Below, piece by piece: positions 24,701-36,700 of a DNA stretch of 64,000 bases. Source of the DNA: Gavia stellata (Eukaryota > Chordata > Aves > Gaviiformes > Gaviidae); the NCBI RefSeq assembly GCF_030936135.1, contig NC_082596.1:660605-724604 (forward strand), read 5' to 3'. Every line of letters starts with the position of its first letter. Position 1 is the stretch's first letter. Made by a program: the position numbers and the translations under genes. The notes beneath the pieces are model-generated. The model did no database searches. It worked only from the letters and a program-made list of their open reading frames with translations, and was not told the DNA's origin.

Positions 24701-27700
24701 AGGAAAGAGATATAAAAAACAGATGTAAAAGCAATGCTTTAAGTGTCATTAATTTCATTATTTCAGTCACATTTCTGCTAACACTTTAATTTTGTTTTAA
24801 ACATACCTCAACAAATGATCAAATAAAGTGTCACATTTTCTAGCAAAGCCTGCAAGTCTTTATCTGGGTTAGCTCCACTCTGATTTAGCAAATTTTTCTT
24901 TTTAACTTCCCAATGACATTAAATCAGAAACCACAGCAATAAACAAAGAGAAACAGGATAGAAAGAGGCGGGGGTGGGGAGAACAGGAGATCTTCAACTC
25001 AACTTCGTGGAAAAAAAGCGTTTTCTCCCTCTGCTACATCTACCACAGTCAAATAGGCGTTCAATTTTGAATATAGACATAAGAATCTCAAGGACAAAGG
25101 TCTGAGTTAATCCATCCTAATTTAGGGTGGGAAGCTAGAAGTATAATAAATATTTCAAAGCTCCTTAAATGTTTCAAGTCACTGTTTCTATTAATTCACC
25201 TAATAAATGGTAGGACCTCTACCTAAAAACCTACATAATTTCTAATAGGCAAATTCTAGTTATTATAAATCAAATTACTCAATATAAAGTAAATGAAATA
25301 ATAAATAAATAAATAAATCTAAGTAAGCCTCTAAGGAAATTAGTTAGGCACTTTGTCTCTGAATTCTTCAGTCCAGCTGACTTGAACATCAAAGAAGCTC
25401 TTCTTCAAAACAGAAATGCTAAAACTACCACAAATCTGTACCCCAATCAGACAAGAAAACTGTACAAAGTTAATTTCTAAATGTAACTGTATGAATATTT
25501 CTCAGGAAAGCTATTGGGAAATAGCAGAATTTACAACAAATAAAAAACAAACTGCTCAAAGCAAGCTATGCGTATAGAAGGTCAAAAAAAGCAAACACAA
25601 AGTGAAAACTTCCCCCAAAATCAAACTTACTATACATTGCAAAGTGTATGTCAAGAAATAAACTCTTTGCCTCAGCTTTTCAAAAGGGAAAGGGCGGGGG
25701 GGGGGGGTGTGTCAAGAAAGACAGCTAATGGGAATGAGTAATAGGAAATGGAATTACCTTGCTGGAGGTATAGAAAAAATCAAGAATCCTATTATTCCCA
25801 AGAAGATTCTGCATAATTTCTACCCCAGAATTTGGAAGGGATGGCACACTAAATCACAAATCTAAATATAAAAAAAAATATTTTAAGAAATCTTTCCAGT
25901 GTAATATTACAACATAAGTTACTTAAAGCTGCTTGCTCACCCCAAGTCCTCTTCCGAATATCATGGGTTTTCCCCTTACAGTTCTGGAGTTTTATCATAG
26001 TACCCCTAGAGTGGCACAAATAGTCACTTGACCCTGGCCCCTGTTTAAGTTGTATGGCCCCGTTCCCCCACTCTGGAGAACTCCCCTCTTCCCCAGAACA
26101 GTTTCCTGCTTTTCCTTCAAGCAACCCAATAAATTCCTTCCTCCCCTTCACCATGTGGTTATCACCTTTTGGCATCTTGCTGCACTGTGCTACTCAATAC
26201 CAGTCCTATCAGTTCCAGCAAAGAAAGAGGCACTAGGCTGAGAGCCAAGCAGCCTGGCTTATGTAACCAGTTTTCACCATACTCCTTTGTGATCATCATC
26301 TCATCATCTCTTTGGTGGACTTAGCAGTGCTAGGTTAACGGTTGGACTTGATGATCTTAAAAGTCTTTTCCAACCTAAATGATTCTATGATTCTATAATT
26401 CTTTATCCATCAATTTTATCTGAAGCACTCACTGCAATATTTAATTACTGCAGAACGCTGATTTCATTTCACTCCTTTATTTCATCTTGCATACAAAGTT
26501 CAGTTAAAGTGAAGAAAAAGAAAGTACAGAAATTGAGATAAGAGAGAAGGCCTCAGATGAGGTCACCCACTCTGTCATTCTGGCAAGTCAGTGTTCCTAC
26601 ATTCCCCTCCTAAAGGAATGCAGCCTAATACTACATGAAAACAGAGCTTGCAGTTTTACACCAGCTACACAGCTAATCATCTCTAGTAGTCTGTGTTTTG
26701 CTGCCTTTTATTTGTAGGACTTTAAGAATGAAATAGAGTCATTTGGAGTTCTTTTATTTCAACTTTCTTGGGGATGGAAGAATAAAGTAAGGGCCTATAA
26801 CTTCGGAAGCTTGTGTTCAAGTTTCTGCTCCATTACAGATTTACTGGGCAAAACTTCAAACAAATCACTTCTCATTAGCAAGTTTTCTGAGACATGGAAA
26901 AATTCACTTTTTTGAGAGAGATGTTCTGGAAGAATTCTATTCTATTACAAAGTACTCAGCTATGCTGCTAATACTGCCCTACTAAATTCACTGACAATCC
27001 TTTTGACTATGGAATCATTGACAATTCCTGTTTGCCGTCACAGGAAAGCTGAAAAGTCTGGTTTGTATGTCTTACTAATACACAAATTAACGTTTTCAAG
27101 TACTTTCTCTGCAATTATCTCACTCAATATTACAAAAGGATTCAGTACTTCCATGATGCTTAGTACATTTTAGTTCTCTTTTCCCTAGTAAGCACAAATT
27201 ACTAGTTCTTTTTAGCTTCTACTATTACTTGTCAGCACCAATACCCTTGTGACATTTGTTCCAATGAATTTTAAAACTGGTTTTCCAAACATTTTTCATT
27301 GTTCCTGATGATAACCAACATTGGCATTCAGAACCCAAATCGCCAAGACAGCTACAAAATTGCACCACTTGCACATACATATTCTTTCTCTTTTGGAAAA
27401 AAAAAGGGAAACAACTAGCCTGTACTGCCAAAAGTTAAAATGACTGGCTACTGACCTTATCTGCTGTAGCACCACTCCTGAAGAAAGGCAATCCCATTCT
27501 CCACCTTACTCCCAAAGCAGGCCTAGACATAGAAGCAAGTCATCGAAAAACATTCTCTACCAACACATCTTCCAGCTATCCTACCTCAGAACTATCTATT
27601 TTAGTAATTTTTCAGCTGGGTTGGGGTTTTTATTCCAGATTTTTTTTTCATTATTAAAGCTAGTCTTCAGCTTTATGAGTAACAGCTTTTCTGATGTTTT

Positions 27701-30700
27701 CCTGACATTAATTTTCCTGAAAGTAAGTACAGGTCAACAGCTTTATTATTGGTTGTAAAATAACAACATACTCTTTCCTTCGTAAGCCACACGTAACACC
27801 TGCCTTAAAGACCTCATGGTCCAATGGCACGGATCTGCAGATGTGTGCAGTCACAGTGAGGACAGCAACTGTATTCTGTATGCTGCTCAATAAGGCCTGA
27901 AATGAGCAATTCAAGCAAGACTACATTATCTGGAGCTAAGACTGAGAATAAAAATTAGAGACCAATTTAAAGGAACATCACAAAAAGGAAAGAAGCATAG
28001 GTAAAATGTCACAACTTTAATTCAGAACTTAAAATCAGGTACTAATCTTTATAGGGGGGCACACTGAGGAATTTAACTTAACAGCGCAGGAGCATGCAAT
28101 TCCAAAGTGTCAGAAGTCAAGCAAGTGGGGCAGAAGGCTGGCTTGGCTGAGCAGGGATCTTCTTCTAGAACTTAAGTGGAAAAGGAAAGTGTATGGACAT
28201 TGGAAGCAAGGACAGGCAACACAGGAGGACTACAGAGACGCTGTTGGTCACTGCAGGGAGAAAATTCGGGCGGCCAAAGCTCGACTAGAGTTCAAGCCAG
28301 CGAGTACTGTGAAGGACAACAAAAAGGGGTTTTTTAAATATGTTAACAGCAAAAGGAGGATCAGAGATAACATTGGTCTGTTACTTGATGAGGTCGGTCA
28401 CCTCACAAATAGGGACATAGACAAAGCAGAGACGTTTAATGCCTTCTTCACCTCCGTCTTCAACACTGATGATGGGCCCTGGGACCCCTGCAGCCCTGTG
28501 TTGGAAGACCGTGACTGGGGGAATGATGCACTCCCACTGACCCTGAACTTGTTTGAGACTTGCTGCTCCAGCTGGAGGTGCATAAATCTATGGGGCCCGA
28601 TGGGATTCATCCCAAGGTACTGAAAGAGCTGGCTGATGTTATCACAGGACTTCTCTCCATTATTTTTCAAATCTTGGGATTCTGGAGAGAAAATTGTCCC
28701 AGTTTTCAAGAAGGGTAAGACGGAAGACCCTGGTAATTACAGGCCTGTCAATCTCACTTCAGTGCTTGGTAAAGTTATGGAGAAGGTTATTCTGGGAGTT
28801 ACTGAAAAACACTTGAGGGACAATGTAGTCATTGGTCATAGCCAGCATGGGTTCATGAGGAGAAAGTCCTGTTTAACTAACAATTTCCTTTCATGACAAG
28901 GTCACCCATCTAGTTGACTAAGGGAAGTCAGTAGATGTGGGGTTTTTTTTGATTTTAGCAAAGTTTTTGATACTGTCTCTCACAGTATCCTTCTGGACAA
29001 TATGTGCAGCGTACAGCTAGACAAGTCCATAATACGTTGGGCAAGCAATTGGCTGATGGGTTGGGCTCAAAGAGTAAATGGGGTAACATCAGGCTGGTGG
29101 CCAGTCACGTATGGGGCTCCCCAGGGCTCAATTTTAGGGCCAGTGCTCTTTAGGGTCAGTGATCTGGACGCAGGAATTGAATGTAAATTAAGTAAGTTTG
29201 TCTATGATACAAAATTAGGAGGAGCTGTGGACTCCCTCAAGGGTAGAGAGGCCTTATGGAGAGATCTGGACAGACTAGAGAGCTGGGCAATCACCAACCA
29301 TACATAATTTAACAAGTGCCAGATTCTGCACCTGGGATGGGGTAATCCTGGTTATACATAGAAATTGGGGGACGAGAGGCTGGAGAGCAGCCCAGTGGAA
29401 AGAGATCTGGGGGTCTGGGTTGATGGCAAGTTGAATATGAGTCAACAGCGTGCCCTGGCAGCTAGAAGGGCCACCCGTTTCCTGGGGTGCATCAAGCACG
29501 GCATAGCTAGCCACTTGAGGGAGGTGATTATCCCACGCTACACTGCACTGGTCCAGCCCCACCTTGAGTACTGTGTGCAGTTTTGGGCGCCCCAATATAC
29601 GAAGGTCATCAAACTATTAGAGTGCGTCCAGAGGAGGGCAATCAAGATGGTGAAAAGCCTCAAGGGCAAGACTTATGGGGAGCAGCTGAGGTCGCTTGGT
29701 TTGTTCAGCCTGGAGAAGAGGCGGCTGAGGGGTGCCCTCATCGCAGTCTACAGCTTCCTCAAGGAGGGCAGCGGAGAGAGAGGTGCTGATCTCCTCTCTC
29801 TGGCGACCAGCGACAGGACACGAGGAAACGGAATGAAGCTGCGTCAGGGCAAGTTCAGATTGGACATTAGGAAAAGGTTCTTCCCTGAGAGGGTGGCTGT
29901 CACTGGAACAGGCTCCCCAAGGAAGTGGTTGCAGCACCAAGCCTGTCAGAGTTCAAGAAGCATCTGGACGACACTCTTACTTTAGTTTTAGGTAATCCTG
30001 CAAGCAGCAGGGAGTTGGACTTGATGATCCCTAATGGGTCCCTTCCAACTTGAGATATTCTGTGAACTGACTGCCCTTCCGATACAGTGAGTACCATACT
30101 GCTGATTCAGCTTTTTCAAAAGATCCCAAAGTCCTTAACGGCAGAAGGGCACGAAGCTATCTATTCAATATGCTGAGGTCATGAAGTCTTCGACTGCAGG
30201 CTTAAGCTGCCTGCCCGCAGCATGGTACTTCTCACCGCCAACGCCGAACGGGGGCACAGGGTGGCTTCGTCTTGCCGGCCGGGCAGGCGGCGGGGACCAG
30301 CCAGCCGCGGGCCGCCGCGGCGGAGCCGCCCGCCTGGCCGGGCACTGCCGTTCCGTCGCGGGTGCTGGGCTCCACGCCACAAACCCGCTCCCGACCGCCA
30401 CAGGCAGGCGGGGACGCGCGTACCCCGGGCGCCTGCCACACGACCACAACCCGGAAGCGCCCGCCGCGCGGGTAACGGCTGCGGCGCGACGCCGTCAAGT
30501 GACGCGCCAGGTACGCGACAAGGCCGCCCCGCCCCGCCCCGCCCCGCCCGCCGCGGCCCCGCCCCCGGCCGGCCCCGCCCCGGCGCTGAGCTGGGTCCCG
30601 CGCCCTCGGCCGGGGGTCCCGGGAGCGGGCGGGCCTGGGCTGCGCTCCCCGCCCCGCCCGCGGGGCCGGGAGTCCTTGCTGCGCGGGGGCAGCGTTCGCT

Positions 30701-33700
30701 TTCGGCGAGTTGAAACTTGCTCCTGGCAGTTCCGGAGGGAGCAGAACTGCGGGAGGAGGAAAGGCTGCGAGCGTGGCACGTTCGTGCTCAGCCGGCCGAG
30801 TCCCGATAGCGTCAGCGTCTCCGCACAAAAGCGTTTCAATACACCTAAATGCAAGTTCCGTCTCTGTGAAGGACAAAGGCACATCTGCAAGTCAGGTACA
30901 GCATTCCCTAAAGCTTGCTGAGAGGTCTGGGGGGAGTGTGCACAGAAGGAAAGGGAGCGTGAGTTAGTAAGATCACGGGGTGTAGAACGTGCACCAAGAC
31001 TACTAACGGCTCTGGAACAGACCCCGTGAGCTACACAGCTGGAAGCTGAAGTTAGACCGTTTCAAACAATAAAAAGGTGCAGTTCTTCAACTACAGAAAC
31101 TACCTGCAGTTTTGTTGAATTCTCAATTATTTAATTACTTTAAACCAACGTTCTTCTGAAATACGTATCCACTGCTAAGTGATGCTGTTTCTCATCTTTT
31201 CAGGGAGGACAGAAGAAGGCACTCAGTACATCTTCTAACTTTAAAATCCATTCATCTTCTCCACATGCTACAATATTCGTTTGTATAAATAAAGACTAGA
31301 TTAGAAATTAAATTGCGACTTTCATAACTGAGGATAGAGACTCTGCCAAAGGGATTGATGAGCTCTGGGCACCAGAGATCTGTTCCTCCTGCCTTTTTTG
31401 TGTGGGGAGACTTTAATTGGTCAGGCCAAGCAGATGTGTGTTTTCTCTTAATCAGATCATACTGGATGTTCAGCCACACTGAACTTGAATGCCACCCTGT
31501 CTGCACTGGGGATTTACCAGTCCAGTCACAGGTTAAGGCCAAGTTACCTGATCACAGGAACCTTCATTCCTTACATCATCTCCTGCATTTTTCCCCAGAA
31601 GGAAAGGATGGCAGTAGTAGCTGAACACTCTGGTAAGAAAAAAACAACACAACAAAAAAACCCCCACGCTGGTACCCAAAAAGTGCTGCTATACAAAAGA
31701 TGCTGACAATAGTGATTCTTCCTCTTTTATTCCCCATCTAGCCCATTAATTTAAGGCAGTTTTCATTAAAAAAAAAACAACTTACAAGCATCATAGTGAA
31801 ACTATGCAGGACTGCATTCATATTCCCACTCCCGTAATTCTGTTCAGATGTCAGTCCTGCTTGTTATAATAATGTTGGATTTCTCCACAGTCACAACTTG
31901 GGCGGGAAAAAAAAAGTTATCTACGATAAAAAATTACTATGAAGAACTGGAAGGGGAATGAAACAGGCAAGCTTCTGAAGAGACGTCTTCAATGTCTGTC
32001 AGCAAAGCAAGGTTGAGAAATCAAAGACTGCAGACCTATGAATTATTCAGTGATACACAGAGCATGCGTTCACTGCATAAAAAATGAGTGCCAGTTAGTA
32101 TCTGACTTCTTGATACTGAGTTGGAATAAAAACAGGAAGATCCTGTTAAACAACTTCAGACTACATAGATAGAAGGGAGACAGCGAAGCTGCATTTAACC
32201 CAGATAATCTGACATACACAAATAGAGTGCCTGGAACAGATCAAAACCAGAAGTGGCAGACGTGATTAGTCACAGATGTTAAGTCAAAAGGAGCATCCAC
32301 CATCTTCTTTTCCATTAAAACCGAGTCCAGGGGATCTGCAATGCTAAAGTAAGCAACTCAAAGGATGGGTTACCGTTCTCCAGGTCACCTTGGCTCGTCT
32401 CTGTTTATGGTGTCTTTGGGACAGATAATGTATCTGTTCCTTGTATGTCGGTGATCATAGAGGGCCAACTGCTCATTAATGGATGGGGAGCCAGGAGCCA
32501 AGCATGATAACATGGTCTCGCCAGCCAGGGTAGGGGTGTCGCCAGCCAGGGCTCAGTCCCACAATGCCCAGGCAATGGGAGCAGGGCAGGCCCAGTGATG
32601 ATGGCAGACAGGGTCAGCTGATTGTCCAGACCACCAGACGAGCTTGTGGTGACGAGGCAGGTCTGAGGTCAAACTGGGAAGCCAGTCCACTGGTTAGGGT
32701 CAGGTCCAGTGATGGTGACCAGTGTCGGACACAATTGACACCCAGGCAGGTCCATAATGACAAGGCAGGTGCGAGATCAAGCTGACTACCTAGTCAGCCA
32801 TGGGTTGGGGCCCAGATCTGTGGGGGCCACACCCCGGCAGGGGCATGCCTGTTGCCAGGCTGGACACCTGTACTCCTATGATGTAGCTCAAGCAGGACAG
32901 AAGGCCCAGGTTCGAGCTGAAATGGAGATCCTGCGCCCGTGGGCAGAAGGTATGGGTAAAGGCCATAGGAGAGGCTGTAGAGGGCCATTAAGGCCTACCC
33001 GTATGCTCAGGGCCCTGATATTTACACTGGATGTTTCCTCTTACCGTGTTTCTCCTCTGGCTATTGTATGAAAATGTCCTTCCTATTTGAGAATTACTCC
33101 ATTGTCACTGCTCTCCATTTATAAAACGATCAGATTTGTGAGGTTCAGATTCTAACTCAGATATGGATATGGTTAAATAGTTTACGGAAATGAAAATGAT
33201 ACAAAGGAAGGCAACCAAGCACAATGCAACATGTAGAGCGGGCTCGCACATCATCTAGAAATACAAACTAGTGAATGCACTTTGTTCAGGGCAAAACACA
33301 AGTCCCTTCTGCAGGTCACCTTTAGTCAGTGTTTCGGAAAACAAAGACAGATCTCAGCTAGTCCAAAATAAGAAAACAGTAGGGCCTATTCCATCCTACC
33401 TTCTAAAACACTGACAATCTCCAAACTTTCCTTTTTTCCAGTTTCTCTTCCAGGAAAACCGTTAATTCTCCACAGCTAGAAACATCCTACTAGCCAGCAC
33501 ATTGCTGTAGAAGGCCAGTGGCAACTGTCTTTTCTAAAGAACGAACACTAACCTCTTGGCTGGTCTGAGCAATGGCACAGGTAATACCGTCAAACAAGAA
33601 CAAAGACAATTCAATTACAAAGAAGAAGAAAAGTTAAATGATTGGATAAGTTCATGACAACACTGCTACGAATAAAACTAATGCCTTTCCAGTTTCTACT

Positions 33701-36700
33701 TCCCTCCTAACTTGCTAACAACAGTTTTCGGTCAGGACAGGCAGTGGACAAAATAAAGAGAAATGCTAGGTCCCCAAAGCCTGAGAGACATAGTAAGGGA
33801 GTGAGGACACGGTAAAAGACAAGCTCCTGTCAGGCCAGATTTTCATGATGCAATTCAGCCTGAATAAATCACTGATGAGAATGGTTCTCAACAACTGGCT
33901 TCCTAGCCACAGATTTCACCTTGATCAGTTAGAGGCAGTAGTCCTTCCAAGCACAGGCTGTCATTTTCTTCCAGTCCATTGTGAATCCCAAAGGAAAAGG
34001 ATAACACCAATACCCTGGAGGCAGGTGTCGATGACCTTCTCACGTATTTTGGCCAGGTTCATCTATGTGTTACACCAACAAAAAAAAATCTAGAATTGGA
34101 CTGAAGACAAGACAGCCTTGGACATGCATTCCCATGTTATCATATGTTTCTTTCCTTTCCTGCCGGTTGTGCCAATGGACTAGTTTGCGGAGTCATTATG
34201 TGACCTGGATCAGGAAACAATTCCAAACTTGAAAAAGTTTAAAACCAAAATTTTATTTAACAAAGTTTAAGGTGAAGTAACAGATGTATAGCTGCAGGTG
34301 TTAGAAACAAAAAAATTCCAATGAAATACAAGATGCAATCCAGTACACAACAATACAGAGCATCTTTATTATTGTGGACCACCCAAGGAAAGCCAGTAAA
34401 ATTTTTTGTGTGCTAATCATACTTTATGCAGCTTCCTCAAATTCTGGATTAATTCTTTCTGTCACTCAACCAATTATTCTGGTCTGGGTTTCCTGCACTG
34501 ATTTACAGCTTATGCATAATGTTGGCATCTCAGCTATTGAAATTATTCTTTGTTTTCAGTATTCTCTCCATCTCTGGTAAGCCCATGTGCTGCAGTGATA
34601 ACCAGAAATGGAAGTTTTGTGGCCTCATGGACTCTTTAATTGTATGGCTCATTTGCATAAGCTAGTGGAGTGTTTTTAGATACATTAATTAATTTCACAA
34701 CATAAGTAACTTAATGTAACTTCACCAAAATTACTTGATGCCACAGCATCAGTTTTGTTCATGCATCTGCCACTGCTGCTGTTATTTAACTCATGGAGGT
34801 GAATGTGTGTGCAATTTACTATGCACACTTACTCCTTTGCAGATCAGAAGCCTGTATGTCCCTAAGCAAAAAGGAAAAAAAAGAGTAATTTTGCCAAATG
34901 AGCACAAACTTTTAAGATCCAAGTGTCAATTTTGTGGCACTTCAAAACACAAATTTGTGCAATATCCTCCTAAACGCTGCTGGGATCCCTAATAGTACTT
35001 CTGTTCAGGCTATTGCAAAAATTGGAGTTCACAGAAATACTGTAGCATGCGCCTGATCAAGAACTTGGAGTGCTCTGTTGCTTCCTTAAAAGAGCAATGC
35101 AGGAAGGCTCTCTCAGCTGTTGCACAGTGGGTTTTACTCCTTCTTAAATTTGTTATCACAGAGGTGCTGCTACCAATGTCGCTGATGGGCGCAGCTTTGG
35201 CCAGCGGTGGGGCTGTCTTGGAGCCTTCTGGAACTGGCTCTGTCTGACATGGAGCCAGCCTCTGGTGTCCTCCCACAGAAGCCAGCCCTACAGCCCCCCA
35301 GCTACCAGAACCTTTCCACGTAAACCAAATATACCATTACTGATCACACACCCGTTTGCGCTATGTGTTGGGTTCAGCCCAGTGTATCACCAAGTTGAAA
35401 TACAGACCCAGACAAAACTCTCTAGGATAGAGTAGCAAGGTCTCTTGGACTGGTGTGAGCAAAATGCAGTGGCCTGTACACCTTTTCAAGGTGTTCAGTT
35501 AGTGTTATTTGCTGCTTACTCTTAGAGTGCTGAAGTCTAACAACTGTAGCAACTGCTACAATCTGAAATTAGGTTCACTCATTTCACACTCTGTTTTATC
35601 CCCCTGTCGCATCATGTCATTAACCCAGATTATAAGCAATCTGGGGCAGCAAATGTCTCTTTACTACTGGTTCTTTGTTTGAAGGCACTTAGCATAAAAG
35701 CGCTCTGGTAAAGACCTTAGTTACAAATAGTAATTATCTAGATGCATTACTAAACTAATCCAGTATAACAATGCATACATACATTATAATTAGTAAAAAA
35801 AGCAAACAAAATTTACAAATGAATGCAATGACTGAGAAATCTTTAAAAAGAACCAATATTATCTTGGAAATTATATAGAAAAATAAACACAACCAACCTT
35901 CAGCATAAAAAAGCAGCAAAACTTTATTACTAATTACCGATTGGAAAAATGCAGGTAATACCATCACATTACAGTGTGATGATGAAGGCCTTTTTAGACC
36001 ATTAGGAATACCCTTCTTGAAATCAGACATTCTAGTTAATTTTTCACTCAAGAGTGCAACAGAAACTGGCTCAGGAGATGTCAAACCTACTCAAATAAAG
36101 TTTATAGACCTTGGAATAGCACTATAATTTTGGTGATGTATTTGTGTATACAGCAATAGTGAACCTGAAAGTAAGTGTCCAATTTGATAATCAGATTTTT
36201 AAGTTAGTTTTGAAAAGCTGGAACAAAAAAGGTCCACAAATACAGTTTAAAGGATAGGGGGAAAGAGAAAACGAGAGATTTTAAAATGTTCACTTTATTT
36301 AATAATTAAAGAGAAGATTGAGAGGTGATGTATTTATTTTAGTTACATTACTGAGAAATACTTTAGTCAAACACAGGTTATCAGAATCAATGCAAAATTA
36401 ACTAGATTAAATTCTCTGTATGGTATGACATAGAAGGCTGAAACAGAAGAGTGATGGAGTTTGTTTTGACCATAAACTCTATGAAGGCAAATGCCATTAC
36501 ACTGGGATTTTCCTTAAATAACAAATATCCAAGAAGAATAATTCAAATAGGACCTTGCTTGCTGACAGAATCTAGAGCCAAAGTTCACATGGATTTTTAA
36601 GTTCCTTTACAGATCATTTTAGACTCTATCACAAATCATTATTATTTAAGGAATAAAGGGTTTGTAAATTGCATCCATGGACATATTGACAAGCCCTCCA

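Noticed and set aside
27800-27896. Alternative frame of the 27.9-kb segment with a CPHC-like cluster
   Set aside because: It runs into a stop before any usable donor. The phase-0 frame fits the chain better, although not strongly.
28189-29985. Series of + strand frames as a host gene with reverse transcriptase
   Set aside because: These are pieces of one frame-broken CR1 ORF2, ending in a standard CR1 3' tail.
30181-30921. 246- and 216-codon open frames on opposite strands of the 30-kb CpG island
   Set aside because: Proline-, arginine-, alanine- and glycine-rich frames open on both strands are a by-product of CpG-island GC content.
34735-34992. CX2CX4H-like cluster resembling a zinc knuckle ([14 protein letters not shown])
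   Set aside because: The last Cys of a CX2CX4HX4C knuckle is replaced by Tyr. There is no neighbouring Gag, transposase or other retroelement sequence, so chance is more likely.
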